Assembly: GCA_008711295.1 (NCBI GenBank)
Contig: VUYV01000780.1
Coordinates: forward strand, 1 to 64,000
Length of the DNA stretch: 64,000 bases
Direction: 5' to 3'
Source of the DNA: Anarhynchus alexandrinus
Taxonomy: Eukaryota; Chordata; Aves; Charadriiformes; Charadriidae
Shown: positions 1 to 16,645 of the stretch, piece by piece
How positions within the stretch are numbered: position 1 is the stretch's first letter
Layout: every line of letters starts with the position of its first letter
The notes under the pieces: generated by a model
Databases searched by the model: none
The model's input: only the letters and a program-made list of their open reading frames with translations
Told to the model about the DNA's origin: nothing
Program-made: the position numbers and the translations under genes

Positions 1-32
1 CCTTCTAACCAAAACCATTCTATGATTCTACG
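1..32 (+). mobile_element. CR1 LINE, extreme 3' tail cut by the window edge
   Basis: The window opens with ccttctaaccaaaaccattc and then tatgattcta, the standard last bases of avian CR1 (ccttccaacccaaaccattctatgattcta) ahead of unique sequence. The body of the element lies before position 1. Confidence 0.7.
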
Positions 33-3000
33 TGTAGTATACACGAGAACAGCTCTGCATCTCTGCACAGTGAAAATGTCCTGTGTGCAGCAGGATATTC
101 TCCCTAAGTTCTCCACCAGGAGACTCTCCATCATCACGCGGGTGACTGCTGTCCTCATCGCTCTCGCTCTTCTTACGGAAGGAGAAGGAGAAAAGCTTCT
201 GTCCCCAGCACAAGGTAAACCACAAAGTAAGTGCAGTTAACGAAACACCTGTGCAACAGCACGGAGCCAGATGCAGAACAGAGCCTTCATCGTGTTGAGG
301 ACCAGTTTAATTTCTGCAGACAAGAAGCATTCTTCGTTATGCTGACTTGCAGACTGGCCTCAATAAAGCCCAGCTCAGCAGAGCTTCTGCTCTGCCTATC
401 CAACACCATGGCTCCGGTGGGGAGAAACACCTTGGGCTGCACTTCCAGAGTTCAGCAAAAAGGAGCTAGTCTCCGCTGAAGGCACCACCTCTGCAGCTTC
501 CCATCTTCTCCGAGGTCCATCCCGGCGCAGGTCACCTCCTCAGGAGCGGCATGTCCATGCCTGGACGGCCCTCCATGCAGCAGAGGCGATGGGGTTTGGG
601 CTTCAGCTCATCCAAGCCAATGGCTGAAACGGGCCAGAGGAATTGCTTCAAGTATTGAAGGAGACCAGAGTGACTGCCTGAGGAATAGATGGGTGGATTG
701 CAAGATCTAAAATGAGGTGAGATGAACCCAAGCCAGAGGTGAAGCACTTGAGGTGAAGACCTAAACACTTCATTTTGCGAAGATCCCACGGATGCTGGGA
801 AGTTCCCTGAGCAGTGCAGACAAAAAGCCCGTTTCTACCCTGCTCCAGACTGAGCAGTGACAACAGGGGACATACCACCGGAACGCACAACACCGGGTGG
901 TCCAGTGCCACCCTGAGAAGCAAAAGCCCAAATTAAGACACTCATATGCGTGCAACAGCACAGAGAGTATCTTCTTCCTTCCTTAGCTTTCCTGTACAAG
1001 AAAAGAAAATCTGTGACTCTACCTCGAACCCCCGCGTACGGGTTCGAAGAGCGGCCTGGACAGATTCATCTCATCCAGTTTTCTTTGTCAATACTGGAGA
1101 CATCTCCCGGTGAGGCCGTCACCCCGAGCTCCCTTCATAAATCAACAGGAGGCGACGCTTCCCAGGCACTCTTCATCTGACCTATTTTAGCCTTTTAGCT
1201 CATGATGAAATGAATCATTCTTATTTCTCTCCTCTGACTATAAAGCCAGTCTAGACAAGTAACTCAGATGTTGATACTTAAACCCGGATAGCGTAATTTA
1301 ACTTCTGGGGTCTGCATCTGCCTACAGCTCTTTTACTGCCTCGCCAGGGCAAATCACTTCACTTCTCTCTCTCTCACAGTCCCTTCGGCAGCAGCACGGG
1401 GATAAAGCATTTTATTAGCGTTGTAAAAGCACGGAAAATAATTGCATGGAAGTTTCTGATTAAGTCGAGGCAGAAAACAGCACAGCATTAGAGCAGAATT
1501 TCGGTTAAGAAATACAAGCGTAAGAGCGAACATACAATAACAACCACTTTCTCCGTGCACCAGCCACAAAGGATCAGGTCTTTCCCTAAAATGTTTTATG
1601 TTATTTGTCAACTAAGACACTTGGTTAACAGTGCTACACCGACAGGCGGGGGGAGTCATTACGGCAATGCCGGTTAAACGCTCTGACAAACGCCTTTTTG
1701 GTGCCCTGTTATTAAACACCGGCGGATGCCGGGGGGTTCCCCTGGGGGAGAGCCCGCAGCAAGAGCGCCCCAGTGCCAATTAGCCTTTGCTTTGGACAGG
1801 TGAGCGTTCGAAGAAGAGGGTTAGCGTCTCAGCAGGCTAACACGAAAATCTGGAGGATGGAGATCTGCTGTTTATCCTAAAAGCGTAGAAAAGCGTGATA
1901 ATTTCTGGACACCGTGTTCTTCCTCTCCCCTCTCCTCCTTAATTCTGAGAACACGGGAACTCACTGTCATTAATGAAACGAGGGAGATTACCCCAGCTGC
2001 GGTGCCACTGACATGAGGCCCATTATCCCAATTTCCTTCCTAACGTCCTCACACCTGGACACTCTGTCAGGGTAAGTCAATTAAAAGCAGCTTCACAAAA
2101 CCACATTTCACTTCAAAGCTCTTCTCCTGGGGAAAAAATCAGCCTCGGCAACCCGACTCTTCATGGATGGACATGGCAAGGTCAACAAGCTTCACGTTAA
2201 CGGCGCGTTTCTGCAACGTCAGACGATGAACTTGAGGAGCGGCCCATACAGTGGCCACATCTTCTCCAATCCCAAGCGAGCAGAAAGAATTTCAACGTGC
2301 TGCAAACAGCCCAGACGCGGGCAACTGTTCATAGGCTACTCCTATGAGCTGCGGCAGTGGCAAGCTGTGCTTCTTTTAGAAGAAATAAAATGAAAAAGCA
2401 TTACTTATCTTAATCACCGCTAAGGGTTTACCATACTCTAAGCTCAACATCTCAATATTAGCTCTTCCCCGAGAGCCGGACAGGAGGATTTTGAGGAGCG
2501 CAATAGCTGAATCTCAGGGGGTCCTCTCTATTAATCACTGAAATGTATCCTGTTTCATTATCTACCATCAGAGTATAATGCAATTAGTGCACATTATACA
2601 GCAGAGATATTTATTAGTCCTCCAGTACGTATGGACTCACACTCGAGGCAGTGGGAGCCCGTTATATGTGTTGTAACTTCTTTTTCACCAGTGGCAAGGA
2701 GCTGAGTCGGGTCAGCTCTGCGGGGATTCCCTCCGCGCAAAGAGCATGAGCGTTCCCCGTAAAGTCACCATTAATTTATCACATGAAATGGCATATACGG
2801 GATGAAAAGTGATGTCTGAAAGTCTCCTGAATGGCCTTGATGGCTGCGCGACATGTTCGTGACGTTCGGGAAAGGCAGCACCAAACCTGAACGCTGAGCG
2901 GAGGACTACCACGTCGCTGTGACTCGTCGGGTGAACACGGGCTGATTTGTGCCTTCGCGCTGAAATCCCACGTGGTTGCACGCCTGCTTGGAGTGTGAAA

Positions 3001-3255
3001 CCACCCAAAATGCAGCACGTTTGAGTTTCACTCTGAATTTGGTATTCTGAGAACGCCCTTGCCCGTTGCTGTGAGAATGCTGAGGAGTATTTCTGGTCCC
3101 AGAAGAGCAAAGTCCCCCGTCCCCTGGCCGTATGCACGGCTACCCCATGCAGCACCCAACACACGCGGGGTGCCGTACCCACCGGGTGAGCATCCTGCAC
3201 CTTCATCTTATTGTCCTGGTAACGAAGGAAAGTAGTGATTTTTCCAAGTCGTTCT

Positions 3256-4040
3256 CGTTAAACCTAATGAAATTCAACAAGGGCGAGTGTAGGGTACTGC
3301 ACCTGGGGAGGAATAACCCCACGCACCAGTACAGGTTGGGGGTGACCTACTGGAGAGCAGCTCTGTGGAAAGGGACCTGGGAGTCCTGGGGGACAACAGG
3401 AAGCCCATGAGCCAGCAGTGTGCCCTGGTGGCCAAGAAGGCCAATGCCATCCTGGGGGGCATCAAGCAGAGTGTGGCCAGCAGGGCGAGGGAGGTCATCC
3501 TCCCCCTCTGCTCTGCCCCGGGGAGGCCACATCTGGAGCACTGTGTCCAGTTCTGGGCTCCCCGGGTCAAGAAGGACAGGGAACTGCTGGAGAGGGTCCA
3601 GCAAAGGGCTGCGGAGATGAGGAGGGGACTGGAGCATCTCTCTGATGAGGAAAGGCTGAGGGACTTGGGGCTTTTCAGTCTGGAGAAGAGAAGACTGAGG
3701 GGGGATCTCAGCAATGCTGATCAATATCTGCAGGGCGGTGGCAAGAGGATGAGGCCAGACTCTTTCCAGTGGTGCCCAGTGACAGGACAAGAGGGAACGG
3801 GCACAAACGTGAACGTAGGAAGCTCCACCTGAACCTGAGGAGGGCCTTCTCTCCTGTGCGGGTGGCAGAGCACTGGCACAGGCTGCCCAGAGAGGTGGGG
3901 GAGTCTCCCCCTCTGGAGCCATTCCAAACCCGCCTGGACGCCGTCCTGTGCCACTGCTGGAGGTGCCCCTGCTCTGGCAGGGGGTGGCACTGGGGGGGCT
4001 CCAGAGGGCCCTTCCAACCCTGACCACTCTGGGATGCTGT
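3256..4040 (+). mobile_element. CR1 LINE fragment, group A, about 785 bp of the ORF2 end and 3' UTR
   Basis: The translation shows the C-terminal part of CR1 ORF2, past the reverse transcriptase core: [19 protein letters not shown], then [37 protein letters not shown] and [16 protein letters not shown] shift of frame near 3765 moves the remainder ([38 protein letters not shown]) to another phase, so it is dead. The 3' end reads cactctgggatgctgt and lacks an ATTCTATG tail. It is 5' truncated, as usual for LINE copies. Confidence 0.92.
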
Positions 4041-5386
4041 TACAGTTTGTTATGGCAAGTGGGGTGTGACCAGTGATAACTGCCCACCACGCTGGCTGCC
4101 GTCCCCTCGCCCGGCCCACGACGAGCTCTCTTACAGCCAGGCCAGCCAAAACCACAGGGGCCAGCCAAAACCAGTAGTGCCGGGTGGGAGCGACTGGGAG
4201 GGAGAAAGCTCTCAGCTCCACAGGCGTAAGCGCCGCACAGGCGTTGCATGGGGTGGGAAAGCATTACGCAGTGACAAGCACTTAATGACTCTGAGGAAGG
4301 ACATTAAATAACTAACATTGATTGATACACAGACACCCGCTGCTGTGAGACCCTTCACAAAGGGTTCGCTCGATAGGAGTATTGTGCAGAACCTGCTAAA
4401 ACGGAGAAGACGCCCGTTGGGAGGAGCTATACAGTGTTTTTCTGCTGCAGCCTGTTTACCACACAATTTAAAGCGGTAAATTACTCTGACACCACATACA
4501 GCTACAGCTGTCTCATCGGCCAGGTGGCTATGCCGTGCCAGCAGATACCATCGTATTTTCCTCAGACTGACCACAGGGTCTGGAGATGCACCGACACGGC
4601 CTCGAGTCCGAGTGTTTCCCTGATTTCTATAATCATATTTTAAGAACTGGAGAGACAAAATGGAGCAAAGCTTATGGGAATAAACTGCTAGAGTTACAGT
4701 CAGAGCGTCTGTTTCCACTCTTCAGTAGAAACAAATATATCGTTGTTAACAGCGATCATTTGGTTTAGAGAATATAAATCTAACCATGATTAAATTCTGT
4801 TGCCTGCGAGCGAAGCCAGGAACTCGGCCGCTATCAGGATGGAGATTACGGATGCATTTACAGTCCAAAATCTCTACAGCCTGATTCTGTTCCTTATTTT
4901 GTTTTCGAAAAGACACGTAGTAGGACTATGAGGAACACACCTTCAAAAAGAAGCCAACCGCAAAAGACGCATCCACACTACTCATCTCTCATCTCCTTAT
5001 CCTCTACTTCACGTGGTTTCGATACCTTTGGAGAAAGGGAGGATGACTCCCCTTCTCCAGACTGAGCTGGCAGCAGTCATCTGCCCAGAGGCAGACACCC
5101 CTGGCGATGCCTGTACGGGAGCCAGTCCGCTCGGGGCCTTCTGAGAACAGCTCATCTCACTCTGAAGATGACCATGAGGTTTGCCGGGTCAGTTGTGTGC
5201 CCAGGGGGTGCTTATTTCTTTCCATCAACAACATAAAGATGACTACTACAGATGTAGAGATCTACAGAGCAGACAGACCAAAGTCAGGTAACCGCATCCA
5301 CGCGCAACCTCGTAAAACGAAATGATTCAGATAACAGTGTGAGATGAAGACATTTGTAAGCTCTGATTTCTCGGAGCGTTTGCTTA

Positions 5387-8285
<2,899 letters not shown>

Positions 8286-9044
8286 CTACAGAAGACAAAA
8301 AGACACAGCAGCAGCACCTTTCTTACGCGGCATTAATTGCGCGGACTCACAGAGGTTGGCCACACATACGCTATTTCAATTCTTATAAAATACGTATTTT
8401 AGTTACGACACACACAACTGTGATGCCCCACGGACAGAACAGCTCGTCCTCTTTTTAAAAGTTACCTCTTCCACAAAGTCCAATGTTCTTTGATGCGAAT
8501 CATTATCTTTCTGATAAGTTTTAATAAACACATTATTAGTGGTTCTCTAAAGTTTTGGTGTTAAAATCTCACCCCGACATCAGCTTGTCTTAATTTTTGC
8601 AACTGCTAAATGAAGGTTCACCAAGAAATTCACCTCTAGATCCTTCCGAGCTGCACTTTGGGCACCGGCTTCTTGACCAACTGAGGTCTGGGCAAGCGTT
8701 TTGAAACAGCAGCAAACCTGATTCACAGGCAAAACAATTATGAGAGGAGAGTAAATGACCAGCCGGCACGCCTGGGGGTGGCCGTTCGACGTTCTGGAGG
8801 TTACAACCGCTGTTCAGCAGAGACCGTCCAAAACGACCCTGAACTCCTCATACGGTAAAGGAGTTTGCTCACAAGTCTGTAGCCAAACCTCTCTTATAAC
8901 CGAGTCAGGCAGAATCAAAAAGGCCCTACAAAAAGCAAATGGGGGACATTTTAAACAGGATCTTTCTGCTGCTGGTGAATACAGTAACCAAGTTGATGGA
9001 GACAATGAAGTCAGTGTTTCTGTGTCAGATGCTGAGAGCCGAGT

Positions 9045-9612
9045 ATGGCTCTTAGGGAGGTGATTCTTCCCCTCTATTCTGCTCTGGTGAGACCCCATCT
9101 GGAGCACTGCCTCCAGCTCTGGAGCCCCCAACACAGGAAAGACATGGACCTGTTGGAGCGGGGCCAGAGAAGGCCTCGGAGATGCTGCGAGGGCTGGAGC
9201 CCCTCTGCTGGGAGGACAGGCTGGGAGAGTTGGGGGGGTTCAGCCTGGAGAAGAGAAGGCTCCGGGGAGACCTCAGAGCCCCTTCCAGTGCCTAAAGGGG
9301 ATCCAGGAGAGCTGGGGAAGGACTCTTGATCGGGGAGGGGAGTGATGGGATGAGGGGGAACAGTTTTAAAATGGAAGAGGGGAGATTTAGATGAGATGTT
9401 AGGAAGAAATTCTTTCCTGTGAGGGTGGTGAGCCCCTGGCGCAGGTTGCCCCGAGAAGCTGTGGCTGCCCCATCCCTGGAGGTGTTCAAGGCCAGGTTGG
9501 ATGGGGCTTGGAGCAACCTGGGCTGGTGGGAGGTGTCCCTGCCCAGGGCAGGGGGGTGGAACTGGGTGGTCTTTAGGGTCCCTTCCAACCCAAACCATTA
9601 TATGATTCTATG
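9045..9612 (+). mobile_element. CR1 LINE fragment, group B
   Basis: It begins at [20 protein letters not shown] in frame and then shifts: the next part reads properly only in other phases. It ends with the group B 3' sequence (gggctggtgggaggtgtccc, a G-run, then cccttccaacccaaaccatt) and an attatatgattctatgat tail. Several frame breaks mark it as an old, dead copy. Confidence 0.92.
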
Positions 9613-11640
9613 ATATAAGTTCTTTTAGACTTGCATCTTAAGCTCAAGTGGGATCTTCTCAAAGGTAATCTTGCCTAATAACAAACTCAAAAACGGGTGG
9701 GAAACAAGAGTCTATCATTGGCATATGCTACTAACATCTACTACAGATTCTGATCTCTGTAAATTTTGCTCTCCTTTGTAAAGTACTATGGATAAATCCT
9801 GCTACCAAAAAGCTCAGTATTCCCAATAGCAGATTAGATTTTCCCTCTGACTTTAAATTGCATCAGGAAATTTTCTATGAAAACCCAGCACAAAATGTTC
9901 ATCGATGACATGAGCAGTCTCTGTGGTGTTCCAGGGAGAACAGAAATGCGTAAACACCTTGTGTTTGGTACTGCTGAGCATCGAAATCTCGCCTTCTCCT
10001 TGCGCTACATGACCAAGTTGCATTTATCTCCTAACATACTACTAATGTCCCTATGAAAACACGGATTTTGCACTAAAATTACCATAGAGCCTTTTTCAGT
10101 TAACTTCTCAGTACGATTATTTGGTACACTGGAAAATACACTTTATGACTCTCTGAAATCTTGGAGTGAACACAGTGCCTGAGGTTTATACCCACATCTC
10201 ATGTTTCCTATAAAGCCTGAGGGAGAGAGGAGAAAGCGGGGAGAAGGGGAAGAACCAGAATTTTGTTCTACCATATATTATTTAGATTCCTTGAAACTGA
10301 AAAAAAAACCCCAAAATATTTGAGAAACATGAATCTAACTTTCTCAGTGACATTCACCATTAACGGCCGCGCAATAATTTTCTCCCAGTAGTATTAAAGC
10401 TTCAACCTCACCTTGTAAAAGACCTGCTGATATATTTACAGAGTCTTAAATGTTATACATTTTAAAACCAATTTCCAGACACTGTTCATTTTGTTACAAA
10501 CCCCTTGGTGCAAACTATCTGGCCGGCGCTCCCGACCAGCGAGGCTGAAAGATGGCAGTCCCAATCATTGGCTCCACTGGAGCAGTGTCGAGTCCAGAGC
10601 CCAAGAGGGTTAAAAAAAAGAAAAAAGCTTTTACATAAATTTTTTCCACCCCCCAGAACTTAGGACCAGATGGGGGGTCAACCTGCTTGGCAAGAAAAAT
10701 AAGCATCCTCCGAAACGCTCTGAATTCAATAGCTGGAATACCTCCCAAGGAGTTACTGTAATAACCACAAATTATTTTCCTTTAGAGCAGCAGTTCCTAA
10801 ATATATCTTTTTTTTTTTTTTTTTTTCTTTGCTTTGCCAGGAGTGTTGGTAGGAAAGAGTGGCCACGCTACTCCTACAGCGACATTTCTCCATGCCAGGA
10901 AAATCAGGTGCTGCGGAGCTGTGCTGGCGCCCCGCGCGCTTCGTGCCTGATGGAACCGTGCAGGTTGGACCCCGACGCCGCAGCCCGGAGTGTGGCCACC
11001 GTGTTTTGGAGACCCGATTTGATCAACGGGGCTTCGGATCTGGTAGAAGCTGCATCTGTTTCACCTTGGCTCCTACACTGTCACGTGTCGGGGGGTAACA
11101 GAAAGCCACCAGCGCTAGTTTTGCAGCCAGCTCGCAGCACGCCATTTTAATAAACGGTGTTTTGCAGGACAACAGTCCTGAACTCTGCAACGCTCCGACG
11201 GTTATCATGGCAACGAGCAAAGATGTTCAATTCAGCGATTGTCAAAAAGAAATAGTTGTATCTCGCAGAGGAAAGAAAGAAAAGGAGACAAAACCAACGC
11301 TGCACGAGAAAAAGCTCTGAAATCCATAATCGGGATAAGGCTCGTTACAGTTCCCCCAGGAGCATCGCACAGGGCACCTACAGACTTCTATGGGATCACC
11401 AGCTCTTTGGGTCAGAGCTTCAAATTCTCAAAATCCCACTAAATAATGGCAGGGAAAGGGAAAAACATTCACCCCCTACACAAATAAATCGGAACACGCT
11501 GCCATACGCAGAGCTGTGCACGGAAACGTGCACATTTTCACCTTCAGAGCTGTAAGGCCACGTTTGGGATGTGGAAGAAAGCAAGAAAAGAGAAAGCCAA
11601 ATGCGCGTTGGCATTGGGGTTTCCTCTACAGCCCTGAAAT

Positions 11641-12032
11641 GAAAGGCTGAGGGACTTGGGGCTTTTCAGTCTGGAGAAGAGAAGACTGAGGGGGGATCTT
11701 ATCAATCCCCAAAGGGAGGGTGCCAGGGGGATGGGAACAGTCTGTTCCCAGTGGTGCCCAGTGACAGGACAAGAGGGAACGGGCACACACTTGACCATAG
11801 GGAGTTCCATCTGAACCTGAGGAGGGCCTTCTCTCCTGTGCGGGTGGCAGAGCACTGGCACAGGCTGCCCAGAGAGGTGGGGGAGTCTCCCCCTCTGGAG
11901 CCATTCCAAACCCGCCTGGACGCCGTCCTGTGCCACTGCTGGAGGTGCCCCTGCTCTGGCAGGGGGTGGCACTGGGGGAGCTCCAGAGGGCCCTTCCCAC
12001 CCTCACCAGTCTGGGATGCTGTGACTCTGTGA
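11641..12032 (+). mobile_element. CR1 LINE fragment, group A, ending 210 nt downstream of a TANC2 donor
   Basis: It starts at gaaaggctgagggacttggg ([15 protein letters not shown] region) and runs through [27 protein letters not shown] and [20 protein letters not shown]. The 3' end is cagtctgggatgctgtgac followed by tctgtga. It is antisense to TANC2, and its 3' end faces the donor at 12242. Confidence 0.92.
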
Positions 12033-12177
12033 GAAGAGGGGTGGTTACCCAAACAAGCACGGTGGCATATTCTCAGCTTCCCCAGATCCCAACTCTTCCC
12101 TGCAGCTCGAGATGCGACGCAGAAGGATTAAACTATGGCTTTGTTTAAACACCCAGACGCAACTAAGCAGTGTCTTA

Positions 12178-12504
<327 letters not shown>

Positions 12505-13472
12505 CTAAATAAAATGCATCTCCATCAGCGGCGAGTCGGGCAAGTTGTTAAAAGCAGCGGGTTTTGTTTGGTGAGGTTGATGCGTTCTGGCAGGCGAAGT
12601 CTTTGAGAGTAGCGAGTGTTAACTACCCGTGACAAGAATCCAGACGAATCAGTCGGTAAAAACAGGCACTGATCCTGAAAAATGACTGGACCTGCCACTT
12701 GAGGAATAAATGAAATTAAGCTGTAGCCGCTCGCGGAGACGGGCACTGACAGGAACCGACATATCGAAAGCACCGCGCTGAGCGGGGAGCGATAGGATTG
12801 TGCTCCGAGCCCCGTTTAAGGACTTGGCGTCAGTAATAACTTGTGATTGTTGTCTTCAACTTATTTTTTTATTTGCTGTTTTCAAAGGCCAAGCTCTGCA
12901 GAAGCCGGCAGAGAGCACGGGCTGAGCACCAACGGTACCATCTGCCAACGGCGGGCTCCCGTGAATGGGGGGAACGTCAGGCTTACGACACATTACTCAT
13001 CCACCGCGATCCCGCTCTTCATTCAGAAAATCAATTCAATTTTTTTTTAAAAAAAAGGAAACCTTCCTCTTTCCCCAGGTCACCCGATTTTCCCAGCTCT
13101 TCAGACTCTGCTAGAACCCGCTAAATTCTACCCACTTATTAAAATCAGCAGAGAATCAGTGATACCTTTCTCAGGCCAATCTGTCAATTTTCCCGTTTTC
13201 TTTTGCAATATTAAAAAAAAAGGCGCACGGAAATCTCTCTCTGCTCGCAGAGCCCTCGCGGGCTCCTCCTGCTCCCTCGCTGGCACCGGCCTCCTCGCAG
13301 CACCGCCCGGCCATTTGGTGCCAGTCTCTGCCAGGTCACAAAGCTCTTCTCCAGCTCCCACTCACTGGGTTTTCTTTGCAAATGTCACCGACGGTATCCA
13401 AAAATATCCCGGCAAGGCAGGTGGGATGAGTTTCATACCGAACCCACCATCGCCCTGGAGTGTGGTCACACC

Positions 13473-13806
13473 GGCCTCCCAGTGCCTGAAGGGCCTACAG
13501 GAGAGCTGGGGAGGGACTTTTTACTGGGGCATGGAGTGATAGGACGAGGGGGAATGGCTTCAAACTGGAAGAGGGGAGATTTAGATGAGATATGAGGAAG
13601 AAATTTTCCACTCTGAGGGTGGTGAGCCCCTGGCGCAGGTTGCCCCGAGAAGCTGTGGCTGCCCCATCCCTGGAGGTGTTCAAGGCCAGGTTGGACGGGG
13701 CTTGGAGCAACCTGGGCTGGTGGGAGGTGTCCCTGCTCATGGCAGGGGGGTGGGACTGGAGGATCTTAACGTCCCTTCCAACCCAAACCATTCTATGATT
13801 CTATGA
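13473..13806 (+). mobile_element. CR1 LINE fragment, group B
   Basis: The fragment starts within the ORF2 end (cagtgcctgaagggcctaca), passes the conserved gatagg-acgaggg-gaatgg block and an [24 protein letters not shown] segment in frame, and ends ccaaaccattctatgattct followed by atga. It is antisense to TANC2. Confidence 0.92.
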
Positions 13807-14646
13807 ATACAAATATTGCAAAATAAAGCCCATTTCTGAGCTTGGAAAGGACACCGCAACTGAGGACGCTGCGCACGCGAGATCGCTGTGGCCTCTCTGG
13901 AGGGCAGGTGAGCTCAGACGAAAGGTGGCCCGTGGCTGTTGGCCATGATTGAGGCTTTCTGGCTGTCCCCCCGCAGCAGCCAGCCCTCGGCTGGCAGCAG
14001 GCTCCCAGGCAGATGGGTGGTGTATCCGCCTCTGAGCTGCGCCACCGCGCAGGACGGTACCCAGAAGTGAAAACGTCACGCTGTGGGGTCCTCACACACT
14101 GCTGGCTCAGCACCGCCTTTTCATTTTAAATAGAAATATATGGAATTACCAGTGGGGTATAATGCAATAATTGCCTTTCATGGTCAAAATGAGGTGTGAT
14201 GCACCCAGTGACGCTAAAGCTAGGCTGTTCTTTCAAGCATCGAGCCCTAATACATGTGCTTAGGCTTTAATGGATACCTCCAAATTCCTAGCAGAATTTT
14301 TCCTACCAGCTAGTTAAAATATAATGTATTCCCTTAGAGAACAGCACCGGGTAAAGCAATAATAAAGGTAGTGATTTCTTTTCAACAATCCTATTTATTT
14401 GGGGATTATAACTTGTGGATTCCACTGTTTAAAGTTCTTAAGCGGCCGTCCCTCGATATCAGGTTCCCAGTAACAGAAACCAAATCGCTCTACGCAGAGC
14501 TCTGATTTCCTACACAATGGGTGTGCAGACACAAAAACAAAGTCTCCTTTTTACAAGAGGCCAATTAATTTCTTCCAGGAATCTGAAGAGCCACGTCATG
14601 GAAAATGGGGCACACCTAGTACCATGCAGGGAATGGTCACCGTTGG

Positions 14647-14728
14647 ATACTGGGACATACATACAGTTACAACTCGATTAATTTAAGATATTGGGACATA
14701 CATACACTTACAACTCAAATAATTTAAG
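14647..14728. repeat. Tandem duplication of a 41-bp unit
   Basis: Two adjacent 41-base copies (14647-14687 and 14688-14728) share tgggacatacataca, ttacaactc and taatttaag, with a few substitutions. The perfect adjacency shows a local tandem duplication that has since diverged. No function is evident. Confidence 0.85.
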
Positions 14729-16401
14729 CCCCTTCACGTACATTCTTGATCCTTGAGCTGGGTTTACTGGTATATTGACTAAGCCTTAAACAGCAGGGTA
14801 AATGCGATGCTTACTAGGTGGATCTGAAGCTAAACCAATAAGCAATGAAGATTTTGGAAAGGCAACCAAAGGAAAGGCATTACGGTGTTCTCAGAAATGC
14901 AACTGTGCCAAAATTTTATCTTGACGTTATTCTCCGTGACATTTTCTCTATCTTCACATCAAAGGGAGACTGCCAAACGCCAGTGCTGGGAGCTGAGCCT
15001 GGCGCGAGGAATCGGGCTCCTCGCTCACACAACCAGAGCTGGGTGGGAAACAGTTTTCTCACCCTGTAAAACTTTTCGAGGTTTCAAAGAATTTCCCTCT
15101 TCCACCCTTGGGAATGAGACTGGGCTTAATGTGGTGAATGGAAGGGACTTCAGGACAACCAAGGGGTTGGTGTTGATGAGGCTCATCCCCAAACAGGTTG
15201 AAACCCAGTCCTTTCTCCCCTATATTATGTGAACGCATTTAATACCCGGCCACTAATGCTCTGGGGAAGGTCTTTTTCCAATTATTTCCCTTTATATACT
15301 TTATTAATTGCTCAAAAACCCAACAACAGGGATGGATTAGCATCTCCACTGCTTAGGATTCTCTTCTAAGATACAGGGGACCATGTCCAGACCTTGCTCT
15401 TGTTTATTAGTCTCTCTTCCTTTTGCTTGACTGGACAAGCCAAGAAGCACATCCAAGAAAAAAAAAAACACCAAAAAAACCCAAACCCCCAAACCCCAAA
15501 CTTGTATAGTCTGGAAATGAGCTGTTCATTGAAAAAGGTGTGCTCTCAATAAAAGCTTCATTTTCCATAAATCGAACAACTTTTCTTTAAAAAATTGCTT
15601 GAAAAAGTTACAACCAGCTCTCATCATAAACACAATCCTTGAATGAAACATTTAATTTTATCTAGAACCTGTGTCACAATAAACGAAATCACCAGGGAAC
15701 AGCACGCTCTTCCGAAGGTATGGGCACTCCTGGATGTTGTCACCAGTAAACACTGATTTTTGTCTGATCCAATTTAAGGCATCATTTTTCTAATCATCGT
15801 TTCAATTTGAACTTCGTCATCACATAGCACTAAACACCATGAACACTAAATTGGACTTCCAAAACTTTTAGAGATTTATTTCAGCTATCGGGTGTGTTAA
15901 ATGATGTCTACAAAGTGGGAAGCTGGAAAATTCCTTGCTCTAAAGTTTGATTAAACTTAAATCACTGGATTGCAAACATTAAGTATACGACGCCTATAAA
16001 CAACCCTAATGCAAGAGAAGTGGATCACAACGAGGGAGAGGAAAAGAGAACAGATCAAGAGAACTGTTCCAAATATCTGCTTATGTCATTTTTTTCTAAG
16101 GGCTGAAAATGCCGTTTCGACAAGTCGAGTGACTCCGCGCTGAGAAACCAAGGCATTATGTTGTTTATATTAAACATCAAATGCCCAAAGTTACAAACTT
16201 GTATAATTTCCTTTCTTACTTGAAAGGAAGCTTCAAAATAATTCACACTTGTATGATGCGTATTTTACTTCCAATGATTACCTCCTCTCCTAAAATGATT
16301 TGGAGAGTCTCCCTGGCCTCACACCAAAGCAGCACATTTATCATGAGCTTTTTGGTAGCCAATTTTTTAAACATTAATTATGTGTTACATAACAGAGTAT
16401 G

Positions 16402-16645
16402 TTCTCTTTAGGTGTTAAATCTAGTAGGTCTNAGGCTTGAGAAACACCAGATGGGGTGAAGGCAGAGCAACGTCTTTAACAGACCATGGCCAACCTTCAA
16501 CACGACCCCATCCTCTCCTGAAGTGGGGTCAAGGAGCCCCAAAACTCTCATTTACTCAGAAATGACAGAACCTCCGTCTTTTCAACTGCTAAAGCAGAAT
16601 TATGAAAGAGTCATATTCTCTTTAGGTGTTAAATCTAGTAGGTCT
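16402..16645. repeat. 30-bp exact direct repeat, first copy ending at a single-N gap
   Basis: Positions 16402-16431 and 16616-16645 are identical over 30 bases. They begin ttctctttaggtgttaaatc. The base after the first copy is N (16432). A repeat ending exactly at an N suggests an unmerged contig overlap or gap-filling artefact rather than a real duplication. Confidence 0.8.

Noticed and set aside
2712..3206. 164-codon minus-strand open frame
   Set aside because: No similarity I recognise, no repeat-like texture, no splice or start context; looks like chance.
3347..4221. Long minus-strand open frames over the CR1 at 3256-4040
   Set aside because: They are antisense shadows of CR1; the same peptides recur under other group A copies.
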